Assembly (NCBI GenBank): GCA_964545045.1
Contig: CAZJEN010000002.1
Span: 1 to 64,000 of the forward strand
Direction of reading: 5' to 3'
Length of the DNA: 64,000 bases
DNA from: SIG307 sp964545045
GTDB lineage: Bacteria; Bacillota; Clostridia; Lachnospirales; Lachnospiraceae
Both the position numbers and the translations under genes were made by a program. Numbering within the stretch: the stretch's first letter is position 1; the number at the start of each line of letters is the position of its first letter. Positions 33,251-41,213 of the stretch are shown here, piece after piece. Below the pieces are notes generated by a model. That model saw only the letters and a list, made by a program, of their open reading frames with translations, searched no databases and had not been told where the DNA came from.

Positions 33251-34966
33251 ATGACGTACAGTGCAGTTAATACAATATGGGTACTGATCGGTACCGCACT
33301 CGTATTTTTTATGCAGGCCGGTTTCTCTATGTGTGAGGCCGGATTTACCAGAGCAAAGAATACCGGTAACATTTTGATGAAGAACTTGATGGACTTTTGT
33401 ATCGGAACCCCTGTTTTTTGGTTAATCGGCTTCGGTATTATGTTTGGTAACGGAACAGGGTTGTTTGGTAAATTCGATCCTTTCATTCGTGGCGATTACA
33501 GCCATATTTTACCGGCCGGTGTACCGCTTTGGGCCTTTGTAATATTTCAGACGGTATTCTGTGCTACATCTGCTACCATTGTTTCCGGTGCTATGGCGGA
33601 ACGAACAAAGTTCAGTGCATATTGTATTTACTCCGCCGCAATCTCCCTTTTCATCTATCCGATTTCCGGACACTGGATTTGGGGCGGCGGCTGGTTGGCG
33701 GACCTTGGTTTCCATGATTTTGCCGGTTCTACTGCCGTTCATATGGTTGGCGGTATCTGTGCATTGATTGGTGCAAAGATCTTAAGACCTCGTATCGGTA
33801 AGTACGACAAGAACGGAAAGCCACGTGCAATTCTTGGACACAACCTGACCTTTGCGGCACTCGGGGTATTTATTCTTTGGTTCTGTTGGTTTGGCTTTAA
33901 CGGTGCTTCTACCGTTGGCATGGACAGTGATGCATTGTTAGAGAAGGCGGGTCTTGTATTCTTTAACACCAACCTTTCCGCAGCAGTTGCTTGCTGCACG
34001 ACCTTGATTGTTACCTGGATTCGTTACAAGAAGCCGGATGTTTCCATGACGTACAATGCGGCACTTGCCGGTCTGGTAGGTATTACCGCAGGCTGTGATG
34101 CGGTAAGCCCGTTAGGAGCAGCGATTATGGGCGTGATATTCGGTGTTGTAATTGTATTTGCTGTTGAATTTTTCGATAAGGTCGCAAAGATTGATGACCC
34201 TGTGGGCGCTATTTCAGTACACTGTGTCTGCGGTGCGTTGGGAACAATCCTTACCGGCTTCTTTGCAACCGGTGTTACGACCGAAAAGGGTTTGTTTTAC
34301 GGCGGTGGATTCCACTTTTTAGGAATCCAGCTGTTAGGTGTTGTTACGGTAGCTGCTTATGTTGCGGTAATAATCACAATCGTATTCTTAGTGATTAAGC
34401 ATACCATCGGTCTTCGTGCCGATGCGGAAGACGAGCTTGCCGGACTGGATGTTTCCGAGCATGGTTTGCTTACCGCATATGCTGGCTTTGCAATGCTCCC
34501 GGATACAACGACCTTAGATGAGGATACTGAGCCGATTGCGGTGACCGGTGAGGTTCCGGTGGCGGAGGCAATTCCGGTAAAGAAGATGCCGTCTTTTGAG
34601 GAGGGTACGCCTAAGTTTACGAAGGTTGAGATTATTTGTAAGGAGTCCCGACTGGAAACTTTAAAGTCGGCGATGATGAGCATCGGCATTACCGGTATGA
34701 CCGTATCCCATGTACTCGGTTGCGGGGTACAGAAGGGCAAGCCGGAATACTATCGTGGTGTTCAGGTCGAAGCAACCCTTTTACCGAAGGTTCAGGTGGA
34801 TATTGTAGTCAGCAAGGTTCCGGTTCGCAGTGTTATTGAGGCAGCGAAGAAGGTTCTTTACACCGGACATATCGGTGATGGTAAGATTTTTGTTTATGAT
34901 GTGGAAAATGTTGTAAAGGTTCGTACTGGTGAAGAAGGTTACGATGCCCTACAGGATGTGGAATAA
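33251..34966 (+). CDS. amt: Ammonium transporter fused to a PII (GlnK) domain
   Basis: A 571-aa fusion. Residues 1-405 are an Amt/Rh channel with about 11 membrane helices; recognisable are GFSMCEAGFTRAKNTGNI, the pore segment GHWIWGGGWL, DFAGSTAVHM and the HCVCGALGTILTGFF segment. A linker (about 405-455) rich in Glu, Pro and Val leads to a PII domain (about 457-571) with KVEIICKESRLETLKSAM, the T-loop GKPEYYRG and IGDGKIFVYDVE. Normally PII proteins dock on Amt from solution; here the regulator is tethered, one copy per channel subunit. 31 bp after glnN, 24 bp before a small ORF. Confidence 0.93.
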   Translation: MTYSAVNTIWVLIGTALVFFMQAGFSMCEAGFTRAKNTGNILMKNLMDFCIGTPVFWLIGFGIMFGNGTGLFGKFDPFIRGDYSHILPAGVPLWAFVIFQTVFCATSATIVSGAMAERTKFSAYCIYSAAISLFIYPISGHWIWGGGWLADLGFHDFAGSTAVHMVGGICALIGAKILRPRIGKYDKNGKPRAILGHNLTFAALGVFILWFCWFGFNGASTVGMDSDALLEKAGLVFFNTNLSAAVACCTTLIVTWIRYKKPDVSMTYNAALAGLVGITAGCDAVSPLGAAIMGVIFGVVIVFAVEFFDKVAKIDDPVGAISVHCVCGALGTILTGFFATGVTTEKGLFYGGGFHFLGIQLLGVVTVAAYVAVIITIVFLVIKHTIGLRADAEDELAGLDVSEHGLLTAYAGFAMLPDTTTLDEDTEPIAVTGEVPVAEAIPVKKMPSFEEGTPKFTKVEIICKESRLETLKSAMMSIGITGMTVSHVLGCGVQKGKPEYYRGVQVEATLLPKVQVDIVVSKVPVRSVIEAAKKVLYTGHIGDGKIFVYDVENVVKVRTGEEGYDALQDVE

Positions 34967-34990
34967 TCAATTCCGGAAAGGAGCGTATCT

Positions 34991-35158
34991 ATGCAAATGA
35001 AAGAGAACGGATTCATGACTCAAGTCGATTTTAAGAATTTAACTCCGGAGATGTTTCTCGGTACAGAGAAGCCGGAACCACTTTATGAGAAAGCTTTTCT
35101 TGCGAGGGAAGATAAAGGTACAACAGAATTTGCTCAAAATACGACAACCTGGGATTGA
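34991..35158 (+). CDS. Small protein, 55 aa, between amt and asnB
   Basis: An intact 55-codon frame, MQMKENGFMTQVDFKNLTPE at the start and ending in TTTWD, preceded by a strong AAAGGAG at 8 bp. It fits neatly between amt and asnB with gaps of 24 and 35 bp, as an operon gene would. It is acidic and soluble, with no membrane helix and no family that I recognise. Its place suggests a small partner or inhibitor of Amt-PII, glutamine synthetase or AsnB, which is only a guess. Confidence 0.65.
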   Translation: MQMKENGFMTQVDFKNLTPEMFLGTEKPEPLYEKAFLAREDKGTTEFAQNTTTWD

Positions 35159-35193
35159 TAAATTTTTGATTTGATTAGCGGAGGTAGATTTCC

Positions 35194-36777
35194 ATGTGTT
35201 CTATTATGGGTTATTGTGGCAGTGGTGCCACATTGGATGCATTTGAAAAGGGGTTTCGGGAGACCGTCTCCCGTGGCCCGGATGACAGTCGGATTATTGA
35301 TACCGGGAATGGTCTGCTTGGTTTTCATCGGCTTTCTATCATGGGACTGACCCCTTCCGGAATGCAGCCTTTTGAGTTGGACGGTAGCTTCGCGGTATGT
35401 AACGGAGAACTCTACGGGTTTGAAAAACAAAAAGAGAGCCTGCAGCAAAAAGGGTATACGTTTAAGAGCGATAGTGACTGCGAAATATTACTCCCGCTGT
35501 ATCGTGAATACGGTACAGAGATGTTTGCAATGTTAGATGCGGAATTCGCCTGTATTATTTATGACAATAGAACACAGGAATACATTGCGGCAAGAGATCC
35601 CATCGGAATCAGACCGTTGTATTACGGGTATGATAAAGCAGGCATAATCTTGTTTGCCAGTGAGGCAAAAAACCTTGTAGGTCTTGTAGACAAGATTATG
35701 CCGTTCCCTCCGGGACATTATTACAAGGGAGGTAAATTTGTCTGCTACTCGGATATTGCACACGTAGGTGCCGTATGCCGGGATGATTTGGAAACGGTTT
35801 GTCGTAATATTCACGATAAGTTGGTAGCAGGCGTGGAAAAGCGTTTGGTGGCGGATGCGAAAGTTGGCTTTTTGCTTTCGGGCGGTCTGGATTCTTCCCT
35901 TGTTTGTGCCATAGCGGCAAAAAAGAGCAGTGTTCCGATTAAGACCTTTGCCATTGGTATGAGTGAGGATGCTATCGACTTAAAGTATGCGAAGCAGGTG
36001 GCAGACTATATCGGCAGCGAACATAAGGAGGTTATCATTACGAAGAAGGATGTATTAGCTTCCTTAAAAACCGTCATTGCATTACTCGGAACCTTTGATA
36101 TTACTACCATCCGGGCCAGCATGGGAATGTATTTGGTTTGTAAGGCAATTCATGAACAAACCGATATCCGTGTTCTTTTGACCGGTGAAATTTCGGATGA
36201 ATTGTTTGGATATAAGTATACCGATTTCGCACCGGATGCGGCGGCGTTTCAGGCAGAGGCGGAGAAAAGAATCCGCGAGCTTCATATGTATGATGTGCTT
36301 CGTGCGGACCGATGTATTTCGGTAAACTCACTGGAGGCAAGAGTGCCCTTCGGTGACCTTGACTTTGTAAAATACGTGATGGCGGTGGACCCGGAATTAA
36401 AGTTAAACAAGTACGGAAAGGGGAAATACCTGCTTCGGCATGCGTTTGAAGAGGGAGACTATTTGCCGGATGAAATTCTTTGGCGCGAGAAAGCTGCTTT
36501 CTCCGATGCGGTAGGACACTCCATGGTGGACTATTTGAAGGAGTATGCGGAGAGTTTTTACAGCGACGAAGAGTTTGAGAATGAGCGTAAGAAATATACC
36601 CATGCGAGACCGTTTACAAAGGAGTCCCTGCTTTACCGGGAGATTTTTGAAATCTATTATCCGGGACGGGGAGAAATGATTGTAGATTTCTGGATGCCGA
36701 ATAAGGACTGGGAAGGCTGCAATGTGAGCGATCCTTCTGCCAGAGTTCTTTCAAACTACGGAGATAGCGGAAAATAA
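35194..36777 (+). CDS. asnB: Asparagine synthase (glutamine-hydrolysing)
   Basis: A 527-aa AsnB. The N-terminal class II amidotransferase has the nucleophile Cys2 (MCSIMGY) and RLSIMG...NGELYGF; the synthetase domain has the ATP-pyrophosphatase loop LSGGLDSSLVC, TGEISDELFGYKY and LEARVPFGDLDFV. It makes asparagine from aspartate and glutamine with ATP. GGAGG lies 8 bp before the start. Last gene before the promoter of the purC operon. Confidence 0.95.
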   Translation: MCSIMGYCGSGATLDAFEKGFRETVSRGPDDSRIIDTGNGLLGFHRLSIMGLTPSGMQPFELDGSFAVCNGELYGFEKQKESLQQKGYTFKSDSDCEILLPLYREYGTEMFAMLDAEFACIIYDNRTQEYIAARDPIGIRPLYYGYDKAGIILFASEAKNLVGLVDKIMPFPPGHYYKGGKFVCYSDIAHVGAVCRDDLETVCRNIHDKLVAGVEKRLVADAKVGFLLSGGLDSSLVCAIAAKKSSVPIKTFAIGMSEDAIDLKYAKQVADYIGSEHKEVIITKKDVLASLKTVIALLGTFDITTIRASMGMYLVCKAIHEQTDIRVLLTGEISDELFGYKYTDFAPDAAAFQAEAEKRIRELHMYDVLRADRCISVNSLEARVPFGDLDFVKYVMAVDPELKLNKYGKGKYLLRHAFEEGDYLPDEILWREKAAFSDAVGHSMVDYLKEYAESFYSDEEFENERKKYTHARPFTKESLLYREIFEIYYPGRGEMIVDFWMPNKDWEGCNVSDPSARVLSNYGDSGK

Positions 36778-36805
36778 GAGAAAAACAAAAAAATTCATAG
36801 AGTAG

Positions 36806-36834
36806 TTGACAAATTGCCGAAAAAAGAGTAGAAT
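36806..36834 (+). promoter_or_regulatory. Promoter of the purC-dapL operon
   Basis: TTGACA (36806-36811) and TAGAAT (36829-36834) with a 17-bp spacer, followed 16 nt later by the attenuator hairpin. Confidence 0.88.
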
Positions 36835-36850
36835 CTCTTCATGAAAAAGG

Positions 36851-36897
36851 CAAAGACGTCTTTGAGTTTATACTCGAAGTGTCTTTGTCTTTTTTTG
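36851..36897 (+). terminator. Leader attenuator of the purC-dapL operon (also terminates asnB)
   Basis: A stem starting CAAAGACGTCTTTGAGT pairs with ACTCGAAGTGTCTTTG (one bulge, arms ending at 36887), followed by TCTTTTTTT. AAAGACGTCTTT is itself a perfect palindrome, so a smaller alternative hairpin can form. It sits between the promoter and purC. Confidence 0.88.
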
Positions 36898-36934
36898 TTT
36901 CAAAAGCGATATTAAAAATCGGAGGTATGAAGAG

Positions 36935-37648
36935 ATGACCAAGAGAGAACAACTTTACGAAGGAAAAGCAAAAAAAGTGTATAAAACGGATGACCCGGAG
37001 CTTCTAATTGTTTCCTATAAGGATGATGCAACGGCGTTTAACGGTCTCAAGAAAGGAACCATAGTCGGTAAGGGCGTTATCAACAACAGAATGAGTAATC
37101 TGCTGATGCAGCGAATCCAAAAGGTCGGTATTCCTACTCATTTTGTGCAGGAATTGAGTGAGCGTGATACGTTGGTCAAAAAAGTCTCTATCGTGCCTCT
37201 TGAAGTTATTATTAGAAATATTGCTGCCGGCTCCTTCTCAAAACGGTACGGTGTCGAGGAGGGCTTCGTTTTTGAATCGCCGACCATTGAATTCTCTTAT
37301 AAAAACGATGAACTCGGTGATCCGCTCATGGATGAATATCATGCTATTGCTATGAAGTTGGCGACCAAAGAAGAGATTGAAACAATTAAAAAGTATGCAT
37401 TTGGTGTCAATGAGCAGTTAAAAGCATTTTGGAAGGAATGCGGTGTCACTTTGGTGGACTTTAAGCTGGAGTTCGGAAAACTTTCGGACGGCACGATTGT
37501 ACTTGCCGATGAAATCAGCCCCGACACTTGCCGCCTTTGGGACAGTACAACCGGTGAGAAACTTGACAAGGACAGATTTCGCCGGGATCTTGGTGGTGTG
37601 GAGGATGCTTATGCGGAAGTTATGAAGCGTCTCATGCAACATATATAA
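36935..37648 (+). CDS. purC: Phosphoribosylaminoimidazole-succinocarboxamide synthase
   Basis: A 237-aa SAICAR synthetase joining CAIR and aspartate with ATP in purine synthesis. Diagnostic stretches are YEGKAKKVYKTDD, the SYKDDATAFNG motif, PLEVIIRNIAAGS and ADEISPDTCRLWD. Full length for the family. First gene of a 13-gene operon driven from one visible promoter with an attenuator; the stop is 14 bp before the purA start. Confidence 0.95.
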   Translation: MTKREQLYEGKAKKVYKTDDPELLIVSYKDDATAFNGLKKGTIVGKGVINNRMSNLLMQRIQKVGIPTHFVQELSERDTLVKKVSIVPLEVIIRNIAAGSFSKRYGVEEGFVFESPTIEFSYKNDELGDPLMDEYHAIAMKLATKEEIETIKKYAFGVNEQLKAFWKECGVTLVDFKLEFGKLSDGTIVLADEISPDTCRLWDSTTGEKLDKDRFRRDLGGVEDAYAEVMKRLMQHI

Positions 37649-37662
37649 TGGAGGATAAGAGA

Positions 37663-38937
37663 ATGGCGAATTGTGCAATTGTAGGTATCAACTGGGGGGA
37701 CGAAGGAAAAGGCAGAATGGTTGATTTGCTCACCGAAGAGTATGATGTAGTTGTTCGATTTCAGGGGGGCGGTAATGCCGGGCATACCGTAATCAATGAG
37801 CTTGGGAAATTTGCGCTTCATCTGTTACCTTCCGGTATTTTCAGAAAGGGTGTTGTCAATATTCTGGGGAACGGTGTGGCGGTTGACCCCGAAAACCTCT
37901 GGACGGAAATGGAAGATGTAATGGAAAAAGGGGTAGAGCTTTCACCTGACAACTTCAAAATCAGCGACCGTGCATCTCTACTTTTACCGTGGCACCGCGA
38001 GCTGGATGAATTGGAGGAACTGCGGCTTGCCGATAAAAAATACGGTTCTACGAAGCAGGGAATCGCTCCGTTCTATTCAGATAAATTCGGTAAAAAGACG
38101 ATTCTTGCCGGAGAGTTATTCTATCCGGAAGAGTTAAAGGCCCATCTTGCCGACTTGATGGAATGGAAAAATCTTACACTTAAAAAGGTGTACGGTGCAC
38201 CGGGGTATACAATGGAGATGCTGGAAGAATGGCTGAACGGTGCTTGTGAAAAAATCAAGCCGTATATCACGGATACCGGCGCCTTTTTGAAAGAAGCGCA
38301 AGAGAACGGTAAGAACATCCTTTTTGAAGCACAGCTTGGTTCTCTCAGAGATTTGGACTATGGTATATATCCTTATACTACTTCCTCCAATACTATGGCG
38401 GCGTATGCTCCAATCGGTTCGGGGTTGCCGAGCGCCAAGGTAGAAGATGTAATCGGTGTGGTAAAGGCCTATTCTACCTGTGTGGGAGAAGGTCCGTTTG
38501 TGTGTGAAATGTTCGGCGACGAAGCAGAAAAATTACGTGAAAGCGGCTTTGAATACGGAGCAAAAACGGGCAGACCACGTAGGGTGGGACCCGTTGATAT
38601 CGTAGCAACGCGGTATGGTGTGGAGGTACAGGCGGCAACAGCGATTGCGCTTACAAAATTGGATGTCCTCAGTTACATGGAGAAAATTCCGGTATGTACC
38701 CATTACCTGCTGGATGGGGAACAGATTGACCGTTTTCCGTTCCCGACGGCGCTCAAATATGCGAAGCCGGTGATTGAGTATTTTGATGGATGGAACTGTG
38801 ATATTTCGGGTGTCCGTACATGGGAGGCGCTTCCGAAAGAGGCACAGGAGTATGTGACTTTTATAGAGGAGCAAATCGGTTGTCCGATTAAGTATGTTTC
38901 TGTGGGACCCGAGCGAGACAGTATCATCATTAGATAA
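37663..38937 (+). CDS. purA: Adenylosuccinate synthase
   Basis: A 424-aa GTP-dependent enzyme joining IMP and aspartate, the first committed step to AMP. GINWGDEGKGRMVDLL carries the P-loop-like GDEGKG and the catalytic Asp; GGGNAGHTV and KLDVLSYM (guanine-binding) follow. The ATG at 37663 has GGAGG 8 bp upstream; an in-frame ATG 15 bp earlier overlaps that site. Confidence 0.95.
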   Translation: MANCAIVGINWGDEGKGRMVDLLTEEYDVVVRFQGGGNAGHTVINELGKFALHLLPSGIFRKGVVNILGNGVAVDPENLWTEMEDVMEKGVELSPDNFKISDRASLLLPWHRELDELEELRLADKKYGSTKQGIAPFYSDKFGKKTILAGELFYPEELKAHLADLMEWKNLTLKKVYGAPGYTMEMLEEWLNGACEKIKPYITDTGAFLKEAQENGKNILFEAQLGSLRDLDYGIYPYTTSSNTMAAYAPIGSGLPSAKVEDVIGVVKAYSTCVGEGPFVCEMFGDEAEKLRESGFEYGAKTGRPRRVGPVDIVATRYGVEVQAATAIALTKLDVLSYMEKIPVCTHYLLDGEQIDRFPFPTALKYAKPVIEYFDGWNCDISGVRTWEALPKEAQEYVTFIEEQIGCPIKYVSVGPERDSIIIR

Positions 38938-38959
38938 ATGTCGAAGGAGTAAAAATGGA

Positions 38960-39811
38960 ATGGCGTATAAGATACTCAAAAAAGTAGATTTGAATCCGCA
39001 AATCTTTTTGATGGAGATCGAGGCTCCTATGGTAGCTCGTAAAGCGGAACCGGGACAGTTTATTATTTTAAGGATTGATGAGTACGGTGAGCGGGTCCCT
39101 TTTACAATTGCCGATTTTGATCGGGAAAAAGGGACAATCACCATTATTGTTCAAAAGGTAGGGAAAACCACGAAGGACTTGTCTGTGCTTTCCGCCGGAG
39201 ATGTTGTTTTGGACTTTGCGGGACCGCTCGGAATGCCGACTTCATTGCAGAAAATGAAAAATGTTGCTGTAATTGGCGGTGGTCTCGGTACAGCAATTGC
39301 TTATCCACAGGCAAAAAAGCTAAAAGTTCTCGGGGCCGAGGTTACGGTAATAGCCGGTTTTAGAAATAAGGATTATATCATTCTTGAAAAGGAGATGCAG
39401 GCGGTATCGGATAAGCTTATTATCACCACGGATGACGGCTCGAACGGAACACAGGGGTATGTTACTGACCGCCTTCGTGAAGAACTGGAGGCAGGAGAGC
39501 GTTTTGACGAAGTGATTGCAATCGGACCGCTTGTGATGATGCGGGCGGTATGTAAGCTTACGCAGGAATATCATATTCCGACTACCGTTTCAATGAATCC
39601 GGTCATGATTGACGGAACCGGAATGTGCGGCGGGTGCAGAGTGATTGTTGGTGGCGAAACTAAATTTGCCTGTGTGGATGGTCCGGATTTCGACGGACAT
39701 CAAATAGACTGGGATGCTGCAATAAAACGTCAACAGATGTTTAAAGGGCAAGAAAAATGTGCTTGTGAGGAAGGGACTTGCAGAATCGGAAGGAGTAATA
39801 ACTATGGCTAA
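38960..39811 (+). CDS. nfnA: NfnA-type flavoprotein subunit (NADH-dependent ferredoxin:NADP oxidoreductase)
   Basis: A 283-aa ferredoxin-reductase-like protein, also matching SudB or dihydroorotate-dehydrogenase electron-transfer subunits. The FAD-binding R-V-P-F-T-I segment, the NAD-binding GGGLGTAIAYPQAK and the C-terminal [2Fe-2S] cysteines (CGGCRVIVGG, CVDG) are visible. Paired with NfnB it forms an electron-bifurcating transhydrogenase coupling NADH, ferredoxin and NADPH pools. Start at 38960 with AAGGAG 10 bp upstream. Its end overlaps nfnB by 8 bp. NADPH made here could feed glutamate dehydrogenase. Confidence 0.85.
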   Translation: MAYKILKKVDLNPQIFLMEIEAPMVARKAEPGQFIILRIDEYGERVPFTIADFDREKGTITIIVQKVGKTTKDLSVLSAGDVVLDFAGPLGMPTSLQKMKNVAVIGGGLGTAIAYPQAKKLKVLGAEVTVIAGFRNKDYIILEKEMQAVSDKLIITTDDGSNGTQGYVTDRLREELEAGERFDEVIAIGPLVMMRAVCKLTQEYHIPTTVSMNPVMIDGTGMCGGCRVIVGGETKFACVDGPDFDGHQIDWDAAIKRQQMFKGQEKCACEEGTCRIGRSNNYG

Positions 39812-41213
39812 TATGAGAAATACGAAAAATCCAATGCCGGAACAAGCTCCGTGTGTGCGAAATAAAAACTTCTTAGAGGTTACCACCGGGTATACTCCCG
39901 AGATGGCAATCGATGAAGCGCAACGTTGTCTGAATTGTAAACATAAGCCTTGTATGCAGGGATGCCCTGTTGCGGTAAAAATTCCTGAGTTTATTGCTTC
40001 TGTGGCGGAAGGGGATTTTGAAGCAGCCTACAAAAAAATAACCGAAACTAATGCGTTGCCGGCGGTATGTGGCAGAGTTTGTCCGCAGGAAAGGCAGTGC
40101 GAGTCAAAATGTGTAAGAGGGATTAAAGGTGAGGCGGTTGCGATAGGCAGACTGGAACGGTTTGTAGCGGACTATCACATGGCTTACGGAGAGGACGAAA
40201 TTTCTGTACCGCCGAAGAATGGCAAAAAGATTGCTGTAGTGGGTTCCGGACCTTCAGGACTTACCGTTGCGGGAGATCTTGCGAAACTCGGGTATGAAGT
40301 TACTGTTTATGAAGCTTTTCATACTGCCGGCGGAGTGTTGATGTACGGAATTCCGGAGTTCAGACTCCCCAAAAGCATTGTACAAAAGGAAATTGAAAAG
40401 CTAAAGCTGTACGGGGTGAAAATCGAAACCAATACCATTATCGGTAAAACCCTGCTTGTGGATGAATTGCTTAACGATATGGGCTATGATGCCGTGTATA
40501 TCGGTTCGGGTGCCGGGCTTCCGTCCTTCCTTGGAATTGAGGGTGAAAGCTTAAACGGCGTGTATTCTGCAAATGAATTTTTGACAAGAATCAATTTGAT
40601 GAAGGGCTACCGGTTCCCAGAGTACGACACACCCGTTTATTGCGGTAAGAATGTCGCGGTATTTGGTGGCGGCAACGTGGCTATGGATGCCGCACGAAGT
40701 GCCAAACGGCTGGGAGCCGAAAATGTGTATGTTATTTACAGGCGAAGCAAAGAGGAGTTGCCGGCCCGGGCGGAGGAAGTTGCTCATGCCGAGGAAGAAG
40801 GTGTAAAATTCCTGCTTTTACAAAATCCCATCAGATTTATCGGAGACGATACCGGTTGGCTGAAGGCGGTTGAGGTTGTCGATATGCAGCTCGGCGAGTT
40901 GGATAACAGTGGCAGAAGACACCCGGTAGCAGTAGAGGGCTCCGAACATTGTATTTCGATTGATACGGCTGTAATATCTATCGGTCAGACCCCGAATCCG
41001 TTGATTAAGAAGACAACGAATGGTCTGGATACCGATAAACGCGGTTGTATCGTTGCCGATGAGCAGGGGGCTACCTCAAAGCCGTTTGTGTATGCCGGCG
41101 GAGATGTTGTTACCGGAGCGGCAACTGTTATCCTTGCCATGGGTGCGGGAAAAATCGGAGCGGCGGCCATTCACAAAGAATTACAAAATAAGGAGAAAAA
41201 ACATGACGAATAA
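39804..41213 (+). CDS. nfnB: NfnB-type subunit (GltD-like, often annotated NADPH-dependent glutamate synthase gltA)
   Basis: A 469-aa GltD-family flavoprotein. The N-terminal Fe-S domain carries CLNCKHKPCMQGCPV and CGRVCPQERQCESKC (two [4Fe-4S] clusters). FAD-binding VVGSGPSGLTVAGDLAKLGYEV and NADP-binding VFGGGNVAMDAARSAKRLG follow, with YAGGDVVTGAATVI at the end. Lone GltD-like genes next to an NfnA partner are now understood as Nfn subunits rather than glutamate synthases. The true glutamate synthase core is elsewhere in this locus, which supports the Nfn reading, though a role as the electron donor to it cannot be excluded. Confidence 0.85.
   Translation: MANMRNTKNPMPEQAPCVRNKNFLEVTTGYTPEMAIDEAQRCLNCKHKPCMQGCPVAVKIPEFIASVAEGDFEAAYKKITETNALPAVCGRVCPQERQCESKCVRGIKGEAVAIGRLERFVADYHMAYGEDEISVPPKNGKKIAVVGSGPSGLTVAGDLAKLGYEVTVYEAFHTAGGVLMYGIPEFRLPKSIVQKEIEKLKLYGVKIETNTIIGKTLLVDELLNDMGYDAVYIGSGAGLPSFLGIEGESLNGVYSANEFLTRINLMKGYRFPEYDTPVYCGKNVAVFGGGNVAMDAARSAKRLGAENVYVIYRRSKEELPARAEEVAHAEEEGVKFLLLQNPIRFIGDDTGWLKAVEVVDMQLGELDNSGRRHPVAVEGSEHCISIDTAVISIGQTPNPLIKKTTNGLDTDKRGCIVADEQGATSKPFVYAGGDVVTGAATVILAMGAGKIGAAAIHKELQNKEKKHDE

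Noticed and set aside
36835..36934. Purine riboswitch before purC
   Set aside because: Only about 100 bp are available and they are filled by the attenuator hairpin; no purine aptamer conserved segments are seen.
39804..41213. Annotation as glutamate synthase small subunit (gltD/gltA)
   Set aside because: The adjacent NfnA-type partner and the separate complete glutamate synthase operon make an Nfn transhydrogenase more likely; kept as an alternative.
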